This document shows positions 18,970-28,036 of a stretch of DNA of 64,000 bases, piece after piece. The position numbers were made by a program, and so were the translations under genes. The stretch covers positions 868,001-932,000 of the forward strand of contig CM000692.1 in the NCBI GenBank assembly GCA_000149225.2. The letters run 5' to 3'. The notes beneath the pieces were generated by a model, which worked only from the letters and a program-made list of their open reading frames with translations, ran no database searches and was not told the origin of the DNA. Position 1 is the first letter of the stretch; every line of letters starts with the position of its first letter. The DNA comes from Lachancea kluyveri NRRL Y-12651 (lineage: Eukaryota; Ascomycota; Saccharomycetes; Saccharomycetales; Saccharomycetaceae).

Positions 18970-19734
18970 ATGTTCAAACAAGCTTTTTCAAAAATTGCTC
19001 GCCGTGGTTACCACCCAAACAATTTAGAACATGCCAGCAGCAAAGTGTTGCCACCACTCATCTACTCTAAAGATTCTCCCCAATGGAAAATTCTTGCCAA
19101 TGCTTTGGATGAACAAGTGCCCAAGTATGGGTTCAACGAGCGCGCCCTTACTTCCAGTTGTAGTGATTTAGGCTACAGTTCTTCTTTCCTTTCAGTACTT
19201 GGTGCTTCAAATTCTCCAAGCTTCTTCAATTCGTCACCAGCAGTCTTGGAGCTGCTCAAATTCCACCTTGTCAGCAAGCGTTATTCGTTAACAGATGGTG
19301 TTGCGGATGGTACACTGGAGTCTCCAAGCTTAGAGAACTTGTTTCTAAAAAGACTGGAAATGAACAAGCCGATCGCGGCCCACTTATCCCAATTGCTAAG
19401 TTGCTTGGCGCTACCCGGTGCATTTTTAGCAGAGTATGCCATTCCAGAACTGCACAGGCTCTCTGATGACATGGTGTATTTCTCCAATGAGCCAGATCAT
19501 AACGATTTTGCCTGGTACTCAAAACGTTTAGCGATCAGCACCGCATACGTGAGTTCCGAATTGTTCATGGCTCAGGACAAATCTATAGATTATCAAGATA
19601 CTGTGAAATTTGCCAAGGAAAAGCTCAAAAATATCAAACAATTGGGCGAAGCCTACAACAACGTCGAAGAGTATGCTTGGTATACTCTCCTATCTTCAAT
19701 CAGCTTAGCCAAATCGCAAATGACAAGAAGTTAA
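18970..19734 (+). CDS. COQ9: Coenzyme Q biosynthesis protein Coq9
   Basis: A 254-residue mitochondrial matrix protein (S. cerevisiae YLR201C has 260). Coq9 is a lipid-binding member of the CoQ synthome that presents intermediates to the hydroxylase Coq7. The N-terminus (MFKQAFSKIARRGYHPNN) is a presequence. The Coq9 domain is recognisable in the C-terminal half (NDFAWYSKRLAISTAYVSSE), a conserved region that lies near the lipid-binding pocket in the family. 90 bp separate it from the converging YKE2. Confidence 0.95.
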   Translation: MFKQAFSKIARRGYHPNNLEHASSKVLPPLIYSKDSPQWKILANALDEQVPKYGFNERALTSSCSDLGYSSSFLSVLGASNSPSFFNSSPAVLELLKFHLVSKRYSLTDGVADGTLESPSLENLFLKRLEMNKPIAAHLSQLLSCLALPGAFLAEYAIPELHRLSDDMVYFSNEPDHNDFAWYSKRLAISTAYVSSELFMAQDKSIDYQDTVKFAKEKLKNIKQLGEAYNNVEEYAWYTLLSSISLAKSQMTRS

Positions 19735-19824
19735 CAAGTGTGTATTGTTTTCTTTACATACGCATCTATATGAACATACATCTTTTCTCAAACGTGTACA
19801 CGCAGGTAAATATAACTAAAGAAA

Positions 19825-20172
19825 TTACACTGGTAGTTTTGCAGTACGCAGTCTCACCAATTCGTTTCTCAAACGTTCTAGCTGTGTCTGTTTCTCCTTA
19901 ATGTTCTCCTCACATCTTGTGATCTCATTTTTGATAAACTGCAGTCTTTTCTCAACATTACCCTTGGCTTCTTCTTGCTCTACCGGTAGAAGCACGCCAC
20001 CAGTTAGTTTGTAGACTTGTGATTCATCCCTCAAAGTATCGAATTCATCTTGTACAATCTTATTTTCCTGTAATTGGGTTTCCAGCTTTTGTCTAGCAAT
20101 CACTAGATCTTCTAGTTCAGATTGCATGGTAGTATACTGCATACTCAGCTTCTGAGCATTTAATTCGGCCAT
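19825..20172 (-). CDS. YKE2: Prefoldin subunit 6 (Yke2/Gim1)
   Basis: A 115-residue beta-type prefoldin subunit (S. cerevisiae YLR200W has 114). Prefoldin hands unfolded actin and tubulin to the cytosolic chaperonin CCT. Two coiled-coil helices (about 5-45 and 75-112) flank a beta-hairpin region with VYKLTGGVLLPVEQ, the conserved prefoldin core. The frame continues upstream to a TTG at 20202; the ATG at 20172 matches the family length. It is divergent from PBA1 by 146 bp, the same pair as in S. cerevisiae. Confidence 0.95.
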   Translation of the reverse strand: MAELNAQKLSMQYTTMQSELEDLVIARQKLETQLQENKIVQDEFDTLRDESQVYKLTGGVLLPVEQEEAKGNVEKRLQFIKNEITRCEENIKEKQTQLERLRNELVRLRTAKLPV

Positions 20173-20318
20173 CTCCTCTTTTACTTTGCCCTTAGATACC
20201 AACTTGTAGCTAGAAAATAGTCTCTATATCTTTTGACATGTAAAAAGAAAAAAAAAACAAAAAAACTTCATTGAAATTGTTTCCATCTACCAACAAAAGA
20301 AGAAATAAAGTAGACAAC

Positions 20319-21194
20319 ATGCTAGTATGTCAGCCATAATTAATTCTATTACAAATTCTAGTAAACTAACATATATCTCAGTTCAAACATTGGAACGAAC
20401 AAGCGGAGCCAAGACACCAACTAGACACTCCTTATGCGCCTAACGTGAATTACGAATCATTGCAAAAAACACCATTACCAACTGTGATATTGACAGAACC
20501 AATAGATATTTCCCAGTTCAACCAGATAGTATTGTGCACCAAAGTTCTCAGACCGTTGTTTCCTAGCACGATCTGTCCAATGACCACAATTAGCGAATTT
20601 CAAGTGACCATACCTCCCCAACCAACAGCCATAAAAAAGGCGCATGGATCATCGTATGGAGATGAAGACTATGAGCAAGAATCCTTGCCAGACAAAAAAC
20701 CCGAAGAGATCATTGTCTCTTTTCAAGTCGAGAAATTTAATGACATCTTATTCATTTGTATTGAGGAGAACTTTCTACATGTCTCTCCGATTGCATGGAA
20801 CTTATTGAGTCAGCAAATCATCAGACTGTGCAAGTCAAAAAACACTTTGCAAACTATAGTGTTAGGCACCTCGGACAGGATCACAACTTTGAAATCTGTT
20901 GGTTCAACATTGGGATTACCAGACCTAGAACCCCCAGAGTTCGTTACAAACTGTACAGCAAGCCTGATTACTACACTAATTTTACACGACTTGCCGTTCA
21001 AATCACTGATTGCTCCTAGTGAAGGCCCCTCTGGATTTGAAAAACTTTCATTAGTGTCTATGGATCAGCTTGCCGAATCCTGTTTTGAGTTGGTTAAACC
21101 AGTTGAAAATGTATCTAGTTACATCGAAGAATGCCATCGTGCTTGGCGGTTGCAAGGTACAGCCATGGGTGCTCAAACAGGCTTGTATATATGA
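20319..21194 (+). CDS. PBA1: Proteasome assembly chaperone Pba1 (spliced)
   Basis: A two-exon gene: exon 1 is 20319-20324 (ATG CTA), exon 2 is 20382-21194, encoding 272 residues. After splicing the N-terminus reads MLFKHWNEQAEPRHQLD, matching S. cerevisiae Pba1 (MLFKQWNDLPEPKH). S. cerevisiae YLR199C also has an intron near its start codon. Pba1 with Pba2 (PAC1-PAC2) guides assembly of the 20S proteasome alpha ring. The C-terminal HbYX motif that inserts into the alpha ring is intact: the protein ends GLYI, where leucine is the hydrophobic residue, tyrosine the Y and isoleucine the last residue. Without splicing there is no ATG for the frame upstream of 20445, where only a GTG is available. 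Confidence 0.92.
20325..20381 (+). other. 57-nt spliceosomal intron of PBA1
   Basis: 5' splice site GTATGT directly after the second codon; branch region AACTAAC at 20364-20370, one base off the yeast TACTAAC; 3' splice site CTCAG. Phase 0. The branch adenosine to 3' site distance is only about 12 nt. This is the only intron I can support in the window. Confidence 0.88.
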
Positions 21195-21389
21195 ATAGTG
21201 CTGCTTTTCAAAACTTTCACACTGCCGCTAGCTCAAGCTTAACAAAATATTTTCTTTTTAGATATACACACACATAAAGAAAAATAATAATAGGAGAAAG
21301 GGGTTCTAAAAAAATAGTAATATCTCAGTATACAGGGTCTTTTTTGGATGATGATGCAAAAAAAGGATTTTTTTATCTAGATTTCAGGA

Positions 21390-22886
21390 CTAATCCTTCT
21401 TCTTTTTGTCTTTCTTCTTCTTATCTTTCTTGTCCTTCTTGTCCTTCTTTTCCTTCTTTTCCTTCTTGTCTTTCTTTTCCTTCTTTTCCTTCTTTTGTTT
21501 CTTCTCCTTTTTCTCTTCGTCGTCGTCTTCTAGCTTTCTCTTCTTTGGTTCCTCCTCCTTCTCTTCTTCTGGTTTATCCTTATTGTACAACTCAATAGCC
21601 TCCTGGATGGCCAATTCATTCTTCAAAGTTGGAGCACCGGTGCTGTAAAATTCCAGTCTTTGTTCAACTTGCTTTTTCAAGACTGAACCAAACACGTTGG
21701 TCGGTTCATCAGAGTAGTTATCAATTCTAGAAGCCATAGAACACTTGTTAGCCAAGTATCTAGAGATTCTACCCTTGTTCTTGGCAGATGCTTTAGCAAT
21801 GAACCCACTGTGGTAGATCAAACCGTACTTTGGAGTGTTACCCTTAGTCTTCAAAGCTCTGAAAAGAGCCTTTTCGGCACCCAAAATTTGAACAGTGGAG
21901 GCAGCTTGCTTGGATAAGTTAGTTAGAGAACCAGCGTGGGAAATTAATCTAGCACCAATCACTTCACCAATCAATTCAGACAAATTTGGAGCGACGGTGT
22001 GCATCTTTTCACACAAATAGTCGTATAGCTGTCTTCTGTAGTCGGCCAAAGAAACAACTCTTTCAGCAAAAATACAGACGTTCTCCATGTCAGTTTCTGA
22101 CAAGTCTTGACCCATAGAAATACGGGCGTTATCAATGACTCTTTCAGCAATACCGGCATCGTCATTCAAGATAGAGGCCAAATCATGTAGAGATTCTTCA
22201 TCCAAAGATGCCTTATCCTTGATGAATAAGACCAACTGAGCGAACTTGTAGTTGTCTGGAACTAGCTTGGCCAACTCTGGGAAATGCCAGCCGTACCATT
22301 CCTTGACTCTCATGGCAAAAGTGTTAATATCCTTGTCCAATTGATCCAACAAAGCAATAGCTTGAATGATGTGGTTATCGTTCTTTTGAACGGAAAACTT
22401 AACCTTAGCTCTGGAGTAAGCGTGACCCAAACCTAGTTGAGCTCTTTCTAAATCACCAGATTGTAAATCTTTTAGCAATTTATCACCGTGCAATCTAACA
22501 CCACGAATTAAGTCTTGAGCCAATTCGTTAGAAATACAGTCCACGTATGGGAAAGTTTCCTTAATAGAAGGACCCAAGTTTTTGTCAGAGATCGCTAATG
22601 TTACAGTACTCTTGGCAGAACCCTTTGGTAAGTTTAGGTCTAACAAAGCTTTCAAATGTTCGGAAACTAAACCTTCAGAAATATCATTAGCATTTTCCAA
22701 GGCTTGAGCAGCACCTTTGAAAGGAGCAAATGAGACTAGTTCGACCAACTTAGTGAAAGATCCAAAGTCATTAATCTGTTGTTGAACTTCCTTAAGTCTA
22801 GAGCCAATGTCATCTTGTTGCAACTTAACCTTGAAGATACCGTAACCGGTAGGTTCTTCGAACAACAGGTATTCAATAGGAGCCAT
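21390..22886 (-). CDS. NOP56: Box C/D snoRNP core protein Nop56 (Sik1)
   Basis: A 498-residue nucleolar protein (S. cerevisiae YLR197W has 504) that, with Nop58, fibrillarin and Snu13, forms the box C/D methylation snoRNP and is part of the U3 particle. The N-terminal NOP5NT region begins MAPIEYLLFEEPTGYGIFK. A coiled-coil region follows, then the RNA-binding Nop domain at about 290-400 (GSLTNLSKQAASTVQILGAE). The last 50 residues are KKE/KKD repeats typical of the family. The promoter carries PAC and RRPE elements. It converges on PBA1 across 195 bp. Confidence 0.97.
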   Translation of the reverse strand: MAPIEYLLFEEPTGYGIFKVKLQQDDIGSRLKEVQQQINDFGSFTKLVELVSFAPFKGAAQALENANDISEGLVSEHLKALLDLNLPKGSAKSTVTLAISDKNLGPSIKETFPYVDCISNELAQDLIRGVRLHGDKLLKDLQSGDLERAQLGLGHAYSRAKVKFSVQKNDNHIIQAIALLDQLDKDINTFAMRVKEWYGWHFPELAKLVPDNYKFAQLVLFIKDKASLDEESLHDLASILNDDAGIAERVIDNARISMGQDLSETDMENVCIFAERVVSLADYRRQLYDYLCEKMHTVAPNLSELIGEVIGARLISHAGSLTNLSKQAASTVQILGAEKALFRALKTKGNTPKYGLIYHSGFIAKASAKNKGRISRYLANKCSMASRIDNYSDEPTNVFGSVLKKQVEQRLEFYSTGAPTLKNELAIQEAIELYNKDKPEEEKEEEPKKRKLEDDDEEKKEKKQKKEKKEKKDKKEKKEKKDKKDKKDKKKKDKKKKD

Positions 22887-22955
22887 TATTGTTGTTGCGT
22901 TGGTTTCCTCTGCGTATGTGCAAGTAGCCTGCTATAGTCCATCTCATCTTGGAGG

Positions 22956-22997
22956 AAAATTTTTCAGACGAACAGCGATGAGGTGTGAAAATTTTCA
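22956..22997. promoter_or_regulatory. RRPE and PAC elements of the NOP56 promoter
   Basis: AAAATTTTTCA (22956-22966), the exact complement of RRPE; GCGATGAG (22975-22982), an exact PAC element; and a second RRPE-like palindrome TGAAAATTTTCA (22986-22997). All lie 70-111 bp upstream of NOP56. In S. cerevisiae PAC is bound by Dot6/Tod6 and RRPE by Stb3 to tie ribosome biogenesis to TORC1. Confidence 0.75.
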
Positions 22998-25481
22998 ATG
23001 GCCAAAAAAAAAGAAACGAGAAAGATACCCGGACATACACGTGCATGATGATATAGATCTCGGTGAAAACGTGGCCGAGCGTATTACGTAATTACTGTGG
23101 ATTTCGTCGCATATTGTATTTGTAGGTTAGCTCTGCTGCGATTACTAAATAAACTAGATGCAACCTGTAAACTTTTCGATACTTTCACCATTCCCATTAA
23201 AACAAGTCGGTGATCGTTGGGATGAATCCTAGACTATGTTAAAAATAGGGCAGAGGTATTAGGTGTTACTTTCACATAAAAACTGCTGCCAATTATCGAA
23301 GAAATTTGCTCTACAAAAATAACCTTCGAACTGAGAAAGAAGGACCAGAAAATTAAAGCCAAAATGAACTCGACCGTCTATGCGTGGGAATACAGGATAA
23401 TAGTAAGCTGCTTTCACACGAACGTTTTATCTGTATTTTCATATCTACAAACGATTCTCGGAGACGACGTAGGTCTGTAGTCTGTCGTGCTTAATAGTAG
23501 ACAACTTTCCAGAGAGAGTGCGACAGTTTAAAAACCACTAGTAGATGGAGCGAGTAAGAAGTATACCACGCCATGTCGACGTAGGTACATCCTTGTCTGG
23601 AGTTAGCTTAGGCCAGCTGGGTCCTTGATCCTAACCCTTACAATTTACCTTTTACATAAAGAGTGACAGGAAATGGCCCTCATAACCCGCACACGACCGT
23701 CCTGGTACAATCCTGTTCTAGAGTTTACATTCGATTTTTTTAAAAAAAGAAACAGAGCTTTGGCAGCGAGCGACAAGTTAGACCCAGATCTGTAACGGTT
23801 TTACTTTCAGTACTCCTTCTTTCTTTCTTCTTCGTAGCGGATAGCCTAGTAGTAGTCTGTTGTTAAGAGTCGGATAAAAACGACGCTCTTCTATCACGTT
23901 ACCTGCAGCTTACTATGTGTTGAACAAGTTCTGTGAACCGTATAACCCACATATAAGATACATGGCGACGTGGCATCCATCTAGTGATTGCTTTCTAAAG
24001 TTCACGGATCAAAAATGGGCCCAACATAGTAAGACGTATACGTAGGACTAGGGACGAGTACAAACGGGGGCAGAATTTTAGTTATGGGTAAGTGAACCCG
24101 TATGCACTCTATCAACACAGGATTGGTAAGGACGATGTGCCAGTTTCGAGAGTTGTTGAAATAGTGTACTAAAGGCCGAGTTCCCTCGTTCTTGTAACAC
24201 TGTGTAGGTGCCCATTATGACGTATACCCAGTACCACTCCTACCATCAATATGGCCACACCTGCTAGTAACCTACTCAATGTGTGAGGTGTCACCGGTGC
24301 TACTGCCACCAAAGAGCCATTATCTTTTATCCACGGGTCAACAGCAACCGCATGTACACTTTTCAGGTTTTTGGTAGAGACCGTGACATTCCTAGTTACT
24401 TCTCGAAATCATTGTTCGTTCCAAATTAACGTTTAATAGCTCTGTCGTTCTGACAAAAACACTCGGCTGCAGTAAAGAGAGCTTTCTAAGCCAGCTTTTT
24501 TTTTTGTCTTGAATATTATGTGGATATAGTACCCATACGATTTAAAACCATGCCGTTTCTTAGAAATTGAGCTAGCGTTTCACACGTTTCGGAGCTTTAA
24601 GTAAAATCGCCGAGGGCATTATTCTGCAGTAGCGTTGTCGACTGTTATATTTTTAATTTTATGGCCAATGTCACACACATAGAAAGCATTATTAAATGGC
24701 ATTTGATGTGATCAGTAGTGTGCCACCCTCCACCGACGTCCAAAAACTCAAAAAAAAAAAAACGTGAGTACTGGGCGCCTTCGTCTCCCAAACCGCTTTT
24801 TCCTGCCAGTACTCTTACACCTTTGGGCAAAAGAACACCAAGACAACCAAAAAGGTTCAGTTACCTGCAGAATACCCGATGTCTAAGAGATAAAGTCACA
24901 TTCGTAGATCCTTGCAGACTAAAGTTTTCGAGTTCCCATCACCCAGAAACAAAATACGTGCAATGTCAAGCGCTGCTGGATACTCCGGGCGTGTATAGTT
25001 TTTAGAAAATTGTGGTTCGGAATCAATATCTAAGACCTTGTAGTTCTATTTACTCTCCATCCATGCATCCACAGATTAGGCGTTCGAGTGTGACATCAAC
25101 GGGATATGTAATGCGGTTAGGGTATAGTAAATGGAAGTTCTGGTGTTCTAGAAACATCTAAGCCGAGTGGTGTATTGCCGGAGATACCATATCAAGTAAC
25201 TGATCTCGACGCCCGTATTTATCATGGCTACATCTTTAATCATTGATCTTGGTGTCCATGCATGTATGTGAGCAGTTCGTATTGACTGTAGCTATCCATT
25301 AAATCTCTCTTTTAGCGATGTACTCGCTTTATGTACTTTAAACTCGCCCCTAGTTTTGCGTACAAGTATGTATTTGATCATCATATAGTACGTATGGGTC
25401 GGCTAAGGTGTCAGTATTATCAAGCATCCCCCTTCAAACTTCTTCTCACGCTCTTCCACAAACGACACAAGCTCAAGAAGC
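22998..25481. other. 2.5-kb gene-poor region between NOP56 and UGX2
   Basis: From about 23100 to 24640 no reading frame of 60 or more codons with a start exists on either strand, yet the stretch is not especially AT-rich and has few homopolymers. A start-less minus frame of 79 codons (24172-24408) carries one hydrophobic segment (RLLAGVAILMVGVVLGI). The frames of 60-110 codons near 24645-25740 have no family features. Could be a long promoter, an unrecognised long RNA gene or a decayed gene; I saw no tRNA, snRNA or centromere signature. Confidence 0.5.
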
Positions 25482-26009
25482 ATGGGCCAGTTACAGGATA
25501 CAAATTCACTGTTGCTATCCAAGGGCATGTTGGATAGTGAAACTGCACTCGTATATTCCACCACCTTTACCATGTCACCTAACTCTGCTAGCCATTTTAC
25601 TCTCTCTTCATCGCAGTCCCAGGGATTCTCATGGAACCAAGACCTGTTCGCATCTCAGTATCAGCAGATGTGCAAAGTGGTATATGATGGTCACGAAGAT
25701 ACCTTGGAAAAACTCATATCTAAGCTTCAATCATGCATAGCAACGTTTGAGAGAAGACAGTCCTATAATGATGTAAACTATTTCTCTGAAGTTTTTGATG
25801 AAGATGAGGAGGCCGAAGAGCTCCAAGATAGCGGCTACGTGCTGCACCACAGACTTTCAGATGAGATCAACAGACCTCGTAGACGTTCTGAAAGAAGTAT
25901 AAGCTTTGTCTCAGATTCTAAAAATGGCAGTTACAGGAAGACTGACACCATAGTGATCGATGTCGAAGAAGACACACCAGAAAACAAACATTTACGGTCG
26001 CTTGTATGA
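25482..26009 (+). CDS. UGX2: Ugx2-like protein of unknown function
   Basis: A 175-residue protein. The best-looking part is SQGFSWNQDLFASQYQQMCK (about residues 46-65) followed by a predicted helix; then comes an acidic stretch (EVFDEDEEAEELQD) and an Arg/Ser-rich C-terminal third (RPRRRSERSISF). The family has no known biochemical role; S. cerevisiae UGX2 (YDL169C, 223 residues) is stress-induced. The call rests largely on position, between SFA1 (YDL168W) and UGA3 (YDL170W) in the chromosome IV-type order and in the expected orientation, since I could not align it. The start is the first ATG; a later Met (residue 16 or 31) is possible. It converges on PWP1 with 70 bp between stops. Confidence 0.72.
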   Translation: MGQLQDTNSLLLSKGMLDSETALVYSTTFTMSPNSASHFTLSSSQSQGFSWNQDLFASQYQQMCKVVYDGHEDTLEKLISKLQSCIATFERRQSYNDVNYFSEVFDEDEEAEELQDSGYVLHHRLSDEINRPRRRSERSISFVSDSKNGSYRKTDTIVIDVEEDTPENKHLRSLV

Positions 26010-26079
26010 AAGGTGATTTCTTTCTCTTATCTATTGTTTTTGTATCTAGTATACACGGATGCACTTTCTTTTGTCTGAC

Positions 26080-27786
26080 TTACATATCTTCCCAATCTCC
26101 CTCTTCATCGTCACCTTCGCCTTCATCCTCTACTTGGTCATCCACGGTAATAACAGTGTCAGGGTTATCATTTTTGATGTACTTCCTTGCAATTCTAGAA
26201 CTCTTGCCCAAGAGTTTGGCCTCTGCTCTAGCTCTGTTTTGTAGGCTGTTCAATTCTGCACCAAAGTTTTTACGGACGGATCTGTTAGTAAATACATCCC
26301 ATAGCTTTAGACCTTTGCCAACACCACCGACAACCATGTTACCGGCAACTTCGATGTCTGGTGCAAAAGAAGTACTCAGGACGTTACCCACACCAAAATC
26401 ACGGCTTAGAACCATACCTGGACCCTTGGCATCACCGGCTTCAGTTGGACATTTCCACAACTTGACAACCTTTTCACCCATAGCACTGGTAGCCAGCATA
26501 TTTGGCACGTGCTGGTTGACATCCAATGAAGAAATCCCAGCATCGTGAGCTTTCAAGGTCCATAAAGGTTTGCTACCCTCTCCGTTTCTGATATCAAAAG
26601 AATAGACGTTACCACTGTCAGTACCACACATGATCACATTTTCACTGGCAAACCTAACTGACTCTATTTCTTCACCAGCCATCACAGACCAATACTTAGA
26701 CATGGCAGAGTCATCTGCAATTCTGACATCGGATACGGCGACGCGCGAGTCGTAACCACCAGTCAGCAAGATCGAACCATCAGTAGAATGCCATTGAGAT
26801 GAAGATACGTTTTTGTTATTATGAATAGATGCAATAGAACGTGCTGCGATACCGTTGTTCAAATCCCATAGTTTGACTGTATGATCAGCAGAAGTAGAGG
26901 CCAAGACAGCACGGAAGTGTCTGTTATGACTTAAAGATAGCACTGCATCAGTGTGGTGAGTTGTGACATGTTTAGACTTACTCTTCTTCTTGTTCTTCTT
27001 CTTATTGCCAATAGCACTCATAGAGTTATCGATCGGTTCACCCAAAATCATGTCCGGGAAAGCTTTATCAATACAGTCTAAATTCCAAATTTCAATGGAA
27101 GGATCAAACGTACCAACTGCTGCAAAATTGGCAATATCTTCAGAATTATTGGAACCTGGCTTATAGTTTATCCATTCTACACATAATGGGAAGGCAGGCA
27201 ACATCAAATCGTGATGGACATACAGCGAGCTGTCACGGATGAGACCGCGGGCCACATCAGGATCTTGTTCATCACCTTTTTCCTGTGGTACTTCGCTATC
27301 GTGAAAACCAGCACCGTCGTCATAGACGTAAACATCCAAATAAGATACATCATCTTCGGTTCTTGTTGCTAATACCAAGTTATCGGATGGGTAAACCTGT
27401 AACTCTTGCTTTTCTTCACTAGTATCTTCCTGAGTTGGTAGAGAAATGTAAGGATCTTCACCGTCCTCACCCTCATGAAATCTAGCTTCATTAGAAAGGC
27501 CTGGGAACATGGCAGCCTCGGCACCATCTTCAGCCGTAGGCTCATCGTCATAGTGCTCTAAATCGAATTCTTTCAAATCGTCATCAATTTCCAACTGGTT
27601 TTGCAGATTTTTGTTACCGGAGGTCTCTGATTCGATATCTTCAACCTCAGCCAGTTCCTCTCTAGCGTCATCTAAGTTCAACTGCGCTAGTTGATTAATT
27701 CTTTCCATTTCTTCGTCATCCAACTCATATTTTTCAGGAAACTCTGAGGCAAACCCTCTTGCAACCCATGTGGTAGAAGAAATCAT
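26080..27786 (-). CDS. PWP1: WD40 ribosome-biogenesis protein Pwp1
   Basis: A 568-residue WD-repeat protein (S. cerevisiae YLR196W has 576) involved in 60S subunit assembly, where it binds the 5.8S region and early pre-60S particles. The N-terminus is MISSTTWVARGFASEFPEKY, nearly as in S. cerevisiae. Acidic segments lie at about 40-110, and WD repeats at about 230-500 (STSADHTVKLWDLNNG, TGGYDSRVAVSDVR). A basic stretch GNKKKNKKKSKSKH is near 275 and the C-terminal tail is acidic. The divergent promoter shared with NMT1 (250 bp) holds a PAC and an RRPE element nearer PWP1. Confidence 0.96.
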   Translation of the reverse strand: MISSTTWVARGFASEFPEKYELDDEEMERINQLAQLNLDDAREELAEVEDIESETSGNKNLQNQLEIDDDLKEFDLEHYDDEPTAEDGAEAAMFPGLSNEARFHEGEDGEDPYISLPTQEDTSEEKQELQVYPSDNLVLATRTEDDVSYLDVYVYDDGAGFHDSEVPQEKGDEQDPDVARGLIRDSSLYVHHDLMLPAFPLCVEWINYKPGSNNSEDIANFAAVGTFDPSIEIWNLDCIDKAFPDMILGEPIDNSMSAIGNKKKNKKKSKSKHVTTHHTDAVLSLSHNRHFRAVLASTSADHTVKLWDLNNGIAARSIASIHNNKNVSSSQWHSTDGSILLTGGYDSRVAVSDVRIADDSAMSKYWSVMAGEEIESVRFASENVIMCGTDSGNVYSFDIRNGEGSKPLWTLKAHDAGISSLDVNQHVPNMLATSAMGEKVVKLWKCPTEAGDAKGPGMVLSRDFGVGNVLSTSFAPDIEVAGNMVVGGVGKGLKLWDVFTNRSVRKNFGAELNSLQNRARAEAKLLGKSSRIARKYIKNDNPDTVITVDDQVEDEGEGDDEEGDWEDM

Positions 27787-27865
27787 GCTGTTTGTGATAA
27801 ATCTTGCTTTAATGAATCTGATAGAACTTTAACCAACGTTACTTAGTCCAACATAGGATGCCCAT

Positions 27866-27894
27866 CTCATCGCATCCGTAGTGAAAAAAATTTT
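27866..27894. promoter_or_regulatory. PAC and RRPE elements of the PWP1 promoter
   Basis: CTCATCGC (27866-27873), an exact PAC on the minus strand, and TGAAAAAAATTTT (27882-27894), RRPE-like with two extra A. They lie 80-108 bp upstream of PWP1 and 143-171 bp upstream of the divergent NMT1. Confidence 0.7.
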
Positions 27895-28036
27895 CCAAAG
27901 AAAAAGAAATGATGGTCGCTTTATACGTATATCGTATATGACGGTTTTTTTTTTTTTTGAATTTTGTAAAATAATGAACCATGCTCGTGTCTACATAGCT
28001 TCTATGTGAGCAAGATAAAAAAAAAGCCACATAAAA

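Noticed and set aside
23690-23760. CACACGACC-like stretch as a possible telomerase RNA template
   Set aside because: Too short and not repeated, and in S. cerevisiae TLC1 lies in an unrelated place.
25331-25740. Two plus frames overlapping the UGX2 start region
   Set aside because: Out of frame with UGX2, not conserved-looking; shadows.
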